A DNA stretch of 64,000 bases from positions 248,001 through 312,000 of the forward strand of contig CAWBIM010000016.1 in assembly GCA_963788935.1 (NCBI GenBank), in the 5' to 3' direction. Below, piece after piece: positions 37,543-45,426 of this stretch (positions within the stretch are counted from its first letter, which is position 1; each line of letters begins with the position of its first letter). The position numbers and the translations under genes were made by a program. The notes below the pieces were generated by a model. The model had not been told where the DNA came from, made no database searches, and saw only the letters and a program-made list of their open reading frames with translations. The DNA comes from JAOPZW01 sp963788935 (GTDB taxonomy: Bacteria; Actinomycetota; Thermoleophilia; Solirubrobacterales; Solirubrobacteraceae).

Positions 37543-37615
37543 GGCGGCCCCGTGCTCATGCACCGTGCGACGGGCCGCCCTCGGGCGGCCCGCTGCGTTC
37601 TCGGTAGGAGAACGC
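37532..37615 (+). promoter_or_regulatory. trpS transcription attenuator
   Basis: Four segments can be drawn: 1, GGCCGC (37532-37537, overlapping the last Trp codon); 2, GGCGGCCC (37543-37550); 3, GGGCCGCC (37572-37579); 4, GGCGGCCC (37584-37591). Segments 2 and 4 are identical, so 3 pairs with either 2 (antiterminator) or 4 (terminator, extendable to ten pairs), and 1 can sequester 2. A further perfect 8-bp hairpin, GCGTTCTC/GAGAACGC (37595-37615), follows. There is no U-tract, as is frequent in actinobacteria. Confidence 0.8.
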
Positions 37616-37678
37616 GACGTTGCGAACGACCGCCCTGGGGCCCGATCCGTCCGCCCGCTCCCAGGAGGTCCGAAGCCC

Positions 37679-38779
37679 ATGTCGTCCGTCATGCCGTCCC
37701 CCGTCCCCGCGTCGCCGGAGGCCGCCGCGCTGCGCGACGCCCGCCGCCGCAGCGCCGAGCTCGAGGCCGCGATCGAGCGCGACCCGTCGCGCTTCCGCGT
37801 GCTCACGGGCGACCGCCCGACCGGCCCGCTGCACATCGGCCATCTGTTCGGCACGCTCGAGAACCGCGTGCGCCTGCAGGCGCAGGGCGTCGAGCTGCTC
37901 GTCCTCGTCGCCGACTACCAGACGATCACCGACCGCGCCGCCGCGGGCGGGCTGCCCGACGACGTCGAGGGCCAGGTCGCCGACTACCTGGCCGCCGGGA
38001 TCGACCCCGCGCGGGCGACGATCTTCGCCCACAGCCAGGTCGAGGCGCTCAACCAGCTCCTGCTGCCGTTCCTGAGCCTCGTGAGCGTCGCCGAGGTCGC
38101 CCGCAACCCGACCGTGAAGGCCGAGGTCGCCGCCGCGGGCGGGGCCGGGACGAGCGCGCTGATGTTCGCCTATCCCGTCCACCAGGCGGCCGACATCCTG
38201 TTCTGCCACGCGAACCTCGTGCCGGTCGGCCGCGACCAGCTGCCCCACCTCGAGCTGACGCGGACGATCGCGCGGCGCTTCAACGAGCGCTACGCGCCGG
38301 ACCGCCCGTACTTCCCCGAGCCCGAGGCGCTGATGGGCCGTGCCCCGCTGCTGCTCGGCCTCGACGGGCGCAAGATGGGCAAGAGCGCGGGCAACGCGAT
38401 CACGCTGCGCGCGACCGCGGACGAGACCGCCCGCCTGATCCGCCGCGCCCGGACGGACGCCGAGCGCCGGATCACCTACGAGCCCGAGCGCCGCCCGGAG
38501 GTCGCGAGCCTCGTGCTGCTGGCGGCGCTGTGCCGCGGCGAGGCGCCCGAGGCGGTGGCGGCCGAGATCGGCGACCGCGGCGCGAGCGCACTGAAGGCGC
38601 TCGTGACCGAGGCGGTCAACGAGCGCCTCGCGCCGGTGCGCGCCCGCCGCGCCGAGGTCGCCGCCGACCGCGGCCTCCTGCGCGGCGTGCTGCGCGAGGG
38701 CAACGAGCGCGCGCGGGCGATCGCCGCGGACACGCTGGCTGAGGTGCGGCGGCTGATGCACACGGACTACGGGACGTAG
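37679..38779 (+). CDS. trpS: Tryptophanyl-tRNA synthetase
   Basis: 366 residues. Class I motifs are TGDRPTGPLHIGHLFGTL (HIGH) near residue 43 and LLGLDGRKMGKSAGNAI (KMSKS-like) near residue 228. GTSALMFAYPVHQAADIL and VGRDQLPHLELTR are typical of TrpRS. It charges tRNA-Trp. The ATG has AGGAGG at 37662-37667. Upstream lie the WWW leader peptide and attenuator, so its expression should rise when charged Trp-tRNA falls. It lies about 14 kb from the trp biosynthetic genes. Confidence 0.95.
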   Translation: MSSVMPSPVPASPEAAALRDARRRSAELEAAIERDPSRFRVLTGDRPTGPLHIGHLFGTLENRVRLQAQGVELLVLVADYQTITDRAAAGGLPDDVEGQVADYLAAGIDPARATIFAHSQVEALNQLLLPFLSLVSVAEVARNPTVKAEVAAAGGAGTSALMFAYPVHQAADILFCHANLVPVGRDQLPHLELTRTIARRFNERYAPDRPYFPEPEALMGRAPLLLGLDGRKMGKSAGNAITLRATADETARLIRRARTDAERRITYEPERRPEVASLVLLAALCRGEAPEAVAAEIGDRGASALKALVTEAVNERLAPVRARRAEVAADRGLLRGVLREGNERARAIAADTLAEVRRLMHTDYGT

Positions 38780-38801
38780 CGTGATGCCGGGGCGGTCCGT
38801 C

Positions 38802-38894
38802 TGCTCGACGGCTTTTGCCCGCTGAGCGGGCACTTTCCGTCGAGCACACGCTTCTCGGCGGATAGTGCCCGCTGGGCGGGCACAATTCGCCGAG
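38802..38894. repeat. Two tandem nested palindromes after trpS
   Basis: Element 1 (38802-38846) has an outer 10-bp stem TGCTCGACGG/CCGTCGAGCA, a symmetric internal loop (CTTT on each side) and an inner stem TGCCCGC/GCGGGCA. Element 2 (38854-38894) has an outer 7-bp stem CTCGGCG/CGCCGAG and an inner stem GTGCCCGC/GCGGGCAC. The inner cores are nearly identical (TGCCCGCTG, A or G, GCGGGCA), while the outer stems differ. They lie in the 217-base gap between trpS and a convergent methyltransferase; the rest of that gap shows nothing recognisable. Confidence 0.7.
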
Positions 38895-38996
38895 GAGTCC
38901 GCCACCGCGCCGGGTCCCCTCCTCCTCGCCGCGCCGTCCGCTCGCGCTCGCCCCCGCCGGCACGGTCGAGCGGATCGCCACGCGCCGCCGCCCCGA

Positions 38997-39710
38997 TCAC
39001 TCCGCGGGCCGGCGCGCCGTGACCACCCGCACCGGCGGATACATGCGCCACGAGCGCCCGGAGCGGGCGATGTCGACGAGGCCGGCGTCCTCGAAGGCGT
39101 GGGCGTACTGCTCCGTGGCGCGGAAGTCGAGCACGGCGACCCGGCCGCCGGGGCGCAGGACCCGGGCGATCTCGAGGCACGCGCGCTCGCGGTCGGCGGC
39201 GTCCTCCAGGTTGTGGATGGCGATCGACGAGACGACCGCGTCGAAGCGCGCGTCGGCGAACGGCAGCGCGCGCATGTCGCCGTCGAGCACCTCGACGCGG
39301 TCGCCGACGCCCTCGGCCTCGGCGTTCGCCAATGTCGCCGCGCGGCGGTTGTCCGACTGGTCGGTCGCGGACCAGAGGTCGATGCCGACGGCGCGCCCGC
39401 GCGGAAGGCGCCGCGCCGCGCCGAGCAGCAGGAGCCCGCGGCCGCAGCCGACGTCGAGGACCTCCTCGTCGCCCCGCAGCGCGAGGCCGTCGAGCAGGCG
39501 ATCGCGCTCGAGGAGCTTGCCGCGCCGGCTCGAGTGGAGCATCGCGGCGACGGTCGCGAGGAACATCACCGCGCACAGCCCGAACAGCTCGGGCGCGACC
39601 GGCAGCCCGGCCGCGACGAGCACGACCGTCACGACCGCGAGCACCGCGCCGGCGATCGCGAAGCCGCGCACGACCCCGGGCGCGTCGAGTCCGTAGTCGA
39701 CCTTCGTCAT
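38997..39710 (-). CDS. Membrane-anchored class I SAM-dependent methyltransferase
   Basis: 237 residues. Two hydrophobic segments (about residues 14-35 and 40-58) come first, then a SAM-binding fold: VLDVGCGRGLLLLGAAR near residue 84, GIDLW, LDGDMRALPFADARFDAVVSSIAIHNL, and VLRPGGRVAVLDFRATEQY. The substrate is unknown; the membrane anchor suggests a lipid or quinone-like acceptor, which is inference only. It converges with trpS and is followed on its other side by a hairpin and the permease gene. Confidence 0.85.
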   Translation of the reverse strand: MTKVDYGLDAPGVVRGFAIAGAVLAVVTVVLVAAGLPVAPELFGLCAVMFLATVAAMLHSSRRGKLLERDRLLDGLALRGDEEVLDVGCGRGLLLLGAARRLPRGRAVGIDLWSATDQSDNRRAATLANAEAEGVGDRVEVLDGDMRALPFADARFDAVVSSIAIHNLEDAADRERACLEIARVLRPGGRVAVLDFRATEQYAHAFEDAGLVDIARSGRSWRMYPPVRVVTARRPAE

Positions 39711-39747
39711 CGGCGGCCCGGCACGCTACACGCGCCCCGGGCCGCCG
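39711..39747 (-). terminator. Hairpin between permease and methyltransferase genes
   Basis: CGGCGGCCCGG (39711-39721) and CCGGGCCGCCG (39737-39747) form a perfect 11-bp stem around a 15-base loop. It lies downstream of the permease gene and directly before the methyltransferase ATG on the same strand, so it may terminate the former or attenuate the latter. Confidence 0.5.
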
Positions 39748-39755
39748 GCCCCGGC

Positions 39756-41195
39756 TTACACCGACAGCTTGGCGCGCTCCTCGTCCGGGCCCTCGCCGAG
39801 CTGCAGGCGGGAGTGGTTGCGCCCGTAGACGAAGTAGATGATCAGCCCGAGCAGCAGCCAGCCGCCGAATCGCAGCCAGGTGACGAGCTCGAGGCGGCTC
39901 ATCAGGTAGATGCACAGCACCGCGCCGATGAGCGGGAAGACCGGGACGAACGGCACGCGGAAGCCGCGCTCGAGGTCGGGCTGCGTCCGGCGCAGGATGA
40001 TCACGCCGATGTTGACGATGAGGAACGCGAACAGCGTGCCGATGTTGACGAGCTTGGCGATCTCGCTCAGCGGCAGCAGCGCGGCCATGATCGCCGTCAG
40101 GATGCCGAACATGAGCGTCGTGACCGCCGGCGTGCGCCGCACGGTGAGCCGGGAGAAGACCTTCGGCAGCAGCCCGTCGCGGCTCATGGCGAAGAAGATC
40201 CGCGTCTGGCCGTAGAGGATCGTGAGCGTGACGCTCGTGATCGCCACGAGCGCGCCGAAGGACAGCAGGTCGCCGGCCCAGTCGAGCCCGGCGCCGATCT
40301 TGATCGCGTCGCTGAGCGGCGCGTCGGAGCCCGCGAGGACCTTCGAGGGCACCAGTCCGACCGCAACGATCGCGACGAGGATGTAGAGCAGCGTCGCGAT
40401 GAGCAGCGAGCCGATGATCGCGATCGGCAGGTCGCGTTGGGCGTTCGTCGCCTCCTCGCCCGACGTCGACACCGCGTCGAAGCCGATGTAGGCGAAGAAG
40501 ATGAGAGCGGCCGCGTCCACCGTGCCGCTCACACCGTTCGGGGCCCACGGCGAGTAGTTGTCGCCGTTGATCGAGGCGAAGCCCACGAGGATGAAGAACG
40601 CGAGGATCAGGATCTTGACGGCGACCATGATCGTGTTGGCCCGCGCGCTCTCGCGGATGCCGTAGATCAGCACCCCCGTCACGGCCAGGACGAGGAACAT
40701 CGCCGGCAGGTTGAAGCTGCCCCCGTCGCCCGGCGGGGCGGAGATCGAGTCGGGCAGGCTGATGCCGAACAGCGAGTCGAGCAGGCTCTGCAGGTAGCCG
40801 CCCCAGCCCACCGCCACCGCGGCGACCGACACGCCGTACTCGAGGATCAGGTCCCAGCCGATGATCCAGCCGACCAGCTCTCCGAGCGTCGCGTACCCGT
40901 ACGTGTAGGCGCTGCCCGAGACCGGGATCGACGACGCGAGCTCGCCGTAGGAGAGCGCCGAGAACAGGCAGGTGATGCCGGCCAGCGCGAAGGACAGGAC
41001 GATCGAGGGTCCGGCGTCCCCGATCGCCTCGCCGATGATGACGAAGATGCCGGTGCCGATGATGGCGCCGATGCCGAGCGCCGTGAGGTCGAGGACGCCG
41101 ACGGCGCGCTTGAGCCCGTCGTCCCCGCCCGTCTCTCGGGCGAGGTGTTCCATCGGCTTGCGGGCCCAGGGCCCTGGGCGTGTCGCGGTGGCCAT
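39756..41195 (-). CDS. APC-family amino acid permease (cationic amino acid transporter-like)
   Basis: 479 residues with 12 or more hydrophobic segments. The N-terminal APC motif LDLTALGIGAIIGTGIFVIIG near residue 35 and FFAYIGFDAVSTSGEEATNAQRDLP near residue 260 are typical of the CAT (cationic amino acid transporter) branch. It should import amino acids by proton-coupled symport. The ATG at 41195 is supported by GAGGAGG about six bases upstream on the minus strand. It is divergent from uvrB with 115 bases between them. Confidence 0.9.
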   Translation of the reverse strand: MATATRPGPWARKPMEHLARETGGDDGLKRAVGVLDLTALGIGAIIGTGIFVIIGEAIGDAGPSIVLSFALAGITCLFSALSYGELASSIPVSGSAYTYGYATLGELVGWIIGWDLILEYGVSVAAVAVGWGGYLQSLLDSLFGISLPDSISAPPGDGGSFNLPAMFLVLAVTGVLIYGIRESARANTIMVAVKILILAFFILVGFASINGDNYSPWAPNGVSGTVDAAALIFFAYIGFDAVSTSGEEATNAQRDLPIAIIGSLLIATLLYILVAIVAVGLVPSKVLAGSDAPLSDAIKIGAGLDWAGDLLSFGALVAITSVTLTILYGQTRIFFAMSRDGLLPKVFSRLTVRRTPAVTTLMFGILTAIMAALLPLSEIAKLVNIGTLFAFLIVNIGVIILRRTQPDLERGFRVPFVPVFPLIGAVLCIYLMSRLELVTWLRFGGWLLLGLIIYFVYGRNHSRLQLGEGPDEERAKLSV

Positions 41196-41296
41196 ACCGT
41201 CCTCCTCGGCAGCGGGATGCTGGACCCCACCTGCCCGAACGCGCGCCGCTTTGAACCGGAACCTTCCTCGAGCAAGATTCCGTCCGCCCGCGCCGC

Positions 41297-41302
41297 TACA
41301 TT
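41297..41302 (+). promoter_or_regulatory. -10 box for uvrB
   Basis: TACATT ends eight bases before the uvrB GTG, giving a nearly leaderless transcript. No LexA-like palindrome was found next to it, in contrast to uvrA. Confidence 0.4.
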
Positions 41303-41310
41303 CAAAGGTC

Positions 41311-43335
41311 GTGCCCGAGTTTCGTCTGGATCCCATCTTCACCCCCGCCGCCGACCAGCCGCGGGCGATCGACGAGGCCGCCGCGGCGCTGTCCGGCGGG
41401 GATCGGATGGTGACCCTCCTGGGGGCCACCGGCACGGGCAAGACGATGACGATGGCGGGCATCATCGAGCGCGTCCAGCGCCCGACGCTCGTCATGGCGC
41501 ACAACAAGACGCTCGCCGCCCAGCTCTGCAACGAGTTCCGGACGTTCTTCCCCGACAACGCGGTCGAGTACTTCGTCTCCTACTACGACTACTACCAGCC
41601 CGAGGCCTACGTCCCGAGCAAGGACCTCTACATCGAGAAGGACTCGGCCATCAACCAGGAGGTCGACCGCCTGCGCCACGCGGCGACCGCCGCCGTCTTC
41701 GCCCGGCGCGACGTGATCGTGGTCGCGAGCGTGTCGGCCATCTTCGGCCTCGGCTCGCCCGAGACGTACGACATGAACATGCAGGTGCTCAAGAAGGCCG
41801 ACTTCGTCGACCGCGACAAGCTCCTGCGCAAGCTCGTCTCGATCCAGTACACGCGCAACGACACCGCGCTCGGCCGCGGCACGTTCCGGGTGCGCGGCGA
41901 GTCGCTCGAGGTCTTCCCGGCCTACGCCGAGACCGCGTTCCGGGCGACGTTCTTCGGCGACGAGATCGAGCGCCTGCAGCACTTCGACCCCTTGACCGGC
42001 GAGCTCATCGCCGACGATCTCGAGCACGTCGCGATCTGGCCGGCGACGCACTACAACGTCAAGGAGGGCTCGATCGAGGCGGCGGTCGAGGAGATCGCGC
42101 GCGAGCTCAACGAGCGGACCGCCGAGCTCGAGGCCGAGGGCAAGCTGCTCGAGTCCCACCGCCTGCGCCAGCGCACGCAGTACGACATGGAGATGCTGCG
42201 GGAGATGGGCTTCTGCAACGGCATCGAGAACTACTCGCGGATCCTCGACGGCCGCAACGCGGGCGACCGGCCGTACTGCCTGCTCGACTACTTCCCCGAC
42301 GACTTCATGGTCTTCCTCGACGAGTCGCACCAGACCGTGCCGCAGCTCGGCGGCATGTACGAGGGCGACCGCTCGCGCAAGCAGACGCTCGTCGACTACG
42401 GCTTCCGCCTGCCGAGCGCGCTCGACAACCGCCCGCAGAAGTTCGACGAGTTCATGTCGATCACCCCGCAGCTCCTGTTCGTCTCGGCCACGCCGGGCGA
42501 GTTCGAGCGCGGCCACTCCTCGAAGGTCGTCGAGCAGATCGTCCGGCCGACCGGCATCGTCGACCCCGCGGTCGAGGTGCGCGAGACGCGCAACCAGATC
42601 GACGACCTGATGAACGAGGTCCGGCTGCGGGTCGACAAGGACGAGCGCGTGCTGGTCACGACGCTCACGAAGAAGATGTCCGAGGACCTCACGGACTACC
42701 TGCTCGAGATGGGCTTCCGCGTGCGCTACCTGCACTCGGAGATCGACACGCTCGAGCGCATCCAGATCATCCGCGACCTGCGCCTGGGCGAGTACGACGT
42801 GCTCGTGGGCGTCAACCTCCTGCGCGAGGGCCTCGACCTCCCCGAGGTCTCGCTCGTGGCGATCCTCGACGCCGACAAGGAGGGCTTCCTCCGCGGCGAG
42901 ACGTCGCTCATCCAGACGATCGGGCGCGCGGCGCGCAACGTCGAGGGCACGGTCCTGATGTACGCCGACAAGGAGACGGCGGCGATGCGGGCGGCCATCG
43001 GTGAGACCAACCGCCGCCGCGCGATCCAGGTCGCCTACAACGAGGAGCACGGCATCACCGCCGCGACGATCGTCAAGGGCATCAGCGACATCGCGGAGTT
43101 CCTGCAGGCCGAGGGCAAGACCCCGAAGGGCCGGCGCCGGAGCGACCGCAAGCGGATCAAGACCGACGATCTCTCGCTCCCCGAGATGGAGAAGACGATC
43201 GTCGAGCTCGAGGAGGAGATGCTCGCCGCCGCCGAGGACCTGCGCTTCGAGTACGCGGCGCGGCTGCGCGACGAGATCCGCGAGCTGCGGCGCGAGCTCA
43301 ACGAGATCCAGCGCAACGAGGCGCCGGCGGCGTAG
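41311..43335 (+). CDS. uvrB: UvrABC system protein B
   Basis: 674 residues, full length. Walker A is GATGTGKTMTMAG, the beta-hairpin is YYDYYQPEAYVPSKD, the helicase motif II is VFLDESHQT, and motif VI lies around QTIGRAARNVEG. The C-terminal UVR motif (EEEMLAAAEDLRFEYAARL) contacts UvrC. It verifies damage loaded by UvrA in nucleotide excision repair. The GTG at 41311 directly precedes the conserved FRLDPIFTPAADQP start. Confidence 0.97.
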   Translation: MPEFRLDPIFTPAADQPRAIDEAAAALSGGDRMVTLLGATGTGKTMTMAGIIERVQRPTLVMAHNKTLAAQLCNEFRTFFPDNAVEYFVSYYDYYQPEAYVPSKDLYIEKDSAINQEVDRLRHAATAAVFARRDVIVVASVSAIFGLGSPETYDMNMQVLKKADFVDRDKLLRKLVSIQYTRNDTALGRGTFRVRGESLEVFPAYAETAFRATFFGDEIERLQHFDPLTGELIADDLEHVAIWPATHYNVKEGSIEAAVEEIARELNERTAELEAEGKLLESHRLRQRTQYDMEMLREMGFCNGIENYSRILDGRNAGDRPYCLLDYFPDDFMVFLDESHQTVPQLGGMYEGDRSRKQTLVDYGFRLPSALDNRPQKFDEFMSITPQLLFVSATPGEFERGHSSKVVEQIVRPTGIVDPAVEVRETRNQIDDLMNEVRLRVDKDERVLVTTLTKKMSEDLTDYLLEMGFRVRYLHSEIDTLERIQIIRDLRLGEYDVLVGVNLLREGLDLPEVSLVAILDADKEGFLRGETSLIQTIGRAARNVEGTVLMYADKETAAMRAAIGETNRRRAIQVAYNEEHGITAATIVKGISDIAEFLQAEGKTPKGRRRSDRKRIKTDDLSLPEMEKTIVELEEEMLAAAEDLRFEYAARLRDEIRELRRELNEIQRNEAPAA

Positions 43336-43350
43336 CCCGCCCGCCGGCGC

Positions 43351-44416
43351 TCAGGCGCCGGTGAGCGCGCCGTGCTCCGTGTCCCCGGCGCGCTCGCGGT
43401 AGCCGGGGACGACGCGCGACGTGACGAGGCCGTGCTCGGCCGTCGCGTCGTCGATGAGCGGCCAGACCGCCGCGACGCGGTCGGGGCGGTCGATGTAGAC
43501 CGTGTACGTCGGGCGGTGGCTGGCGATCCGGCCGAAGCGGTCGCCGTGGGGGTGCTCGTCGCTGGAGAACCCCCAGTCGCCGAGGATCGTCGTCGCGCCC
43601 GCCGCGCCGGCGGTCCGCAGGCGGCGTGTGAGCTCGGAGTACAGCGGGTGGCCGTGGACGTGCGCGGTGCGGCGCGCGTAGACGCGGATCGTCTGCCAGG
43701 CGTCGCGCTCGGCCGCGGCGCGGGCCGGCGCCGACGGCGGCTCGAGGTGCTCGCCGTCGTGCTTGACGCGGGCGACGGCCTCGAACGTCACGACCGGCTC
43801 GGCGACGAGCGCGGCGAGGGCGGGCAGGCAGGCGCGCAGCGGCTCGGGCGGGCCGACCGAGATGATCGTCATGGGCGCGTCGCCGTTGGCGCCGAACAGG
43901 CGCGCGCGGCCGCGGCGGCCGGCGATCGCGCCGTCGACGCCGCGCAGGACGATGGCGCCGGCCGCTCCGCCACGGCGCAGGACGTCGACGGCCGCCCGGG
44001 AGACGGCCCGCCCGTTCGCCCGCTCGCCGGCACGGCAGTAGAGCGTCAGCTTCGCGGCGTCGCCGGGGCCCTCGGGCGCGGTGAGGCCGGCCACGTCGCC
44101 GCCGGTCGCGAGCGTCGTCGACTCGAGCGTCACGAGGCCGCGGGGGACGGCCGCGTCGACGTCGTCGAGCGGCGCCGAGGACGGTCTCGCGCCGCCCGAT
44201 CGCGGTGGCGACGAGCGGCAGGTCGGTCGACACGTCGGGCAGGCGCTCGGCCGAGATGCGCCGGTTGATGCCGAACCCCTCGATGCCGCGCAGGAGCGTC
44301 GTGCAGGCGAGATCGTGACGGGCGAGGGCGGCGATGAGGGCCTCGGAGGCGAGGTGCGGGCCGGCGGTCAGCGACTCGCCGAACCACACCGACAGCCGCA
44401 GCGCCGCGCCGGTCAT
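43351..44416 (-). CDS. Protein with three DUF190 (PII-like) repeats, frame broken once
   Basis: 354 residues after correction. Three successive DUF190-like units are seen: LRLSVWFGESLTAG with LLRGIEGFGINRRIS; then KLTLYCRAGERANGR with VLRGVDGAIAGRRG; then TIRVYARRTAHVHGHPLYSEL with ILGDWGFSSD. DUF190 proteins are PII-like and are often encoded beside CrcB fluoride channels. The usual protein has one unit of about 100 residues, so a triple protein is unusual. The frame breaks at 44170; dropping one base joins ETVLGA to LDDVDAAVPRGLVTLES. Its ATG overlaps the crcB stop. Confidence 0.75.
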
Positions 44417-44784
44417 CGCAGCCACCCCGCGAGCGCCCAGCCCGCGCCCGTCGCCGCCAGGCCGAGGAGCATCGAGCCGAGCAGGTAGGCGAGCAGGAGC
44501 CCGATCTCGGCGTCCTCGCCGAGGCGCTGGGCCTCGAGCATCCAGGTGGAGAACGTCGTGTAGCCCCCGAGGAAGCCCGTGCCGAGGACGAACAGGGCGT
44601 CACCGGTGACCCCGAGGCCCGTCAGCACGCCGAGAGCGAAGCCGCCGGTGAGGTTGACGACGAACGTCCCCGCCGGGAAGTCGCCGGGGCGCCGGGCGGT
44701 GACCGCGGCGGCGAGGGCGAAGCGCGCGTACGCGCCCGCCGCGCCGAACGCCCCGACGCCGATCCACGCGAGCACACCGGTCAT
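44413..44784 (-). CDS. crcB: Fluoride exporter CrcB/Fluc subunit (second gene)
   Basis: 123 residues, four membrane segments. The family motifs are FVVNLTGGFALGVLTG and GFLGGYTTFSTWMLEAQRL, with the polar TTFST track lining the fluoride pore. Adjacent crcB pairs form heterodimeric dual-topology channels. It overlaps the first crcB (ATG inside its stop region) and the DUF190 gene, making one tight three-gene operon. Confidence 0.92.
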   Translation of the reverse strand: MTGVLAWIGVGAFGAAGAYARFALAAAVTARRPGDFPAGTFVVNLTGGFALGVLTGLGVTGDALFVLGTGFLGGYTTFSTWMLEAQRLGEDAEIGLLLAYLLGSMLLGLAATGAGWALAGWLR

Positions 44785-45260
44785 CCGTAGCGGTGGCGCC
44801 GGGCGACGACGGTCGCCGCGATCGCCGCGGCGAGGCCGACCGCCATGCTCACGGTCGCGTAGGTGAGCCCGAGCGCGCCATGGCCGTCGCGGGCGAGGCG
44901 GATGGTCTCGACCTGGAACGTGGAGAACGTCGTCAACGCGCCGCAGAAGCCGGTCCCGACCAGCGGCCGCCAGTAGCGCGTCGGGGCGACCGTCTCGGCC
45001 AGCCGGGTCGTGGCCCACGCCAGGACGAACGCGCCTGTGACGTTGACGGCGAAGGTCGCCCACGGCCACGCGCCGGCCTGCACGGGGAACGCCTTGCCCA
45101 CCGCCGCGCGGGTCACCGCGCCCGCGGCGCCGCCGGCGAGGATCGCGGCGGCCCGCAGCTGGGCGGGGGTGAGGCGGTCGCGCAGCGCCCGGACGACCGC
45201 AGGGAGGTGGTGCGTCCCGGCCGCCCGCGGCGCGCGGCCGTCCGACGCGTCAGCGGTCAT
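44781..45260 (-). CDS. crcB: Fluoride exporter CrcB/Fluc subunit (first gene)
   Basis: 159 residues with a polar N-terminal extension of about 35 residues and four membrane segments. Motifs are FAVNVTGAFVLAWATT and GFCGALTTFSTFQVETIRL. With the following gene it should form the heterodimeric fluoride channel. The ATG at 45260 is preferred because a minus-strand TAGACT (plus 45268-45273) lies seven bases upstream, while longer frames extend through non-conserved sequence. No fluoride riboswitch could be drawn. Confidence 0.9.
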   Translation of the reverse strand: MTADASDGRAPRAAGTHHLPAVVRALRDRLTPAQLRAAAILAGGAAGAVTRAAVGKAFPVQAGAWPWATFAVNVTGAFVLAWATTRLAETVAPTRYWRPLVGTGFCGALTTFSTFQVETIRLARDGHGALGLTYATVSMAVGLAAAIAATVVARRHRYG

Positions 45261-45267
45261 CCCGCGC

Positions 45268-45273
45268 AGTCTA
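45268..45273 (-). promoter_or_regulatory. -10 box for the crcB-crcB-DUF190 operon
   Basis: Read on the minus strand this is TAGACT, ending seven bases before the crcB ATG at 45260. It implies a leaderless transcript and leaves no room for a riboswitch downstream of the start point. Confidence 0.4.
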
Positions 45274-45370
45274 GGCGCGGCCCGGTCGGTGACGGCGCGG
45301 GGCGAAATGTTCTCCGCCGCGGGCGTCGTGTCGTAGATCATCGGCACTGTCGGGAATTCATGGCCGCGAT

Positions 45371-45388
45371 TTTCCGAACTATCGGAAA
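45371..45388. promoter_or_regulatory. Palindromic operator candidate upstream of formamidase
   Basis: TTTCCGA (45371-45377) and TCGGAAA (45382-45388) form a perfect 7-bp inverted repeat with ACTA between. It lies in an A/T-richer stretch 38 bases before the fmdA ATG. A related half-site, TCGGGAA, occurs about 30 bases upstream. It probably binds a regulator responding to nitrogen source; the regulator is not in this window. Confidence 0.45.
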
Positions 45389-45426
45389 TCGGCCCACCGC
45401 AATCCAGGTACACGAGGAGACGGCAG

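Noticed and set aside
45261..45426. Fluoride riboswitch between crcB and fmdA
   Set aside because: A GGCGA...CGCC-like string near 45300 does not give the conserved pseudoknot spacing, and the crcB -10 box leaves no leader for a riboswitch.
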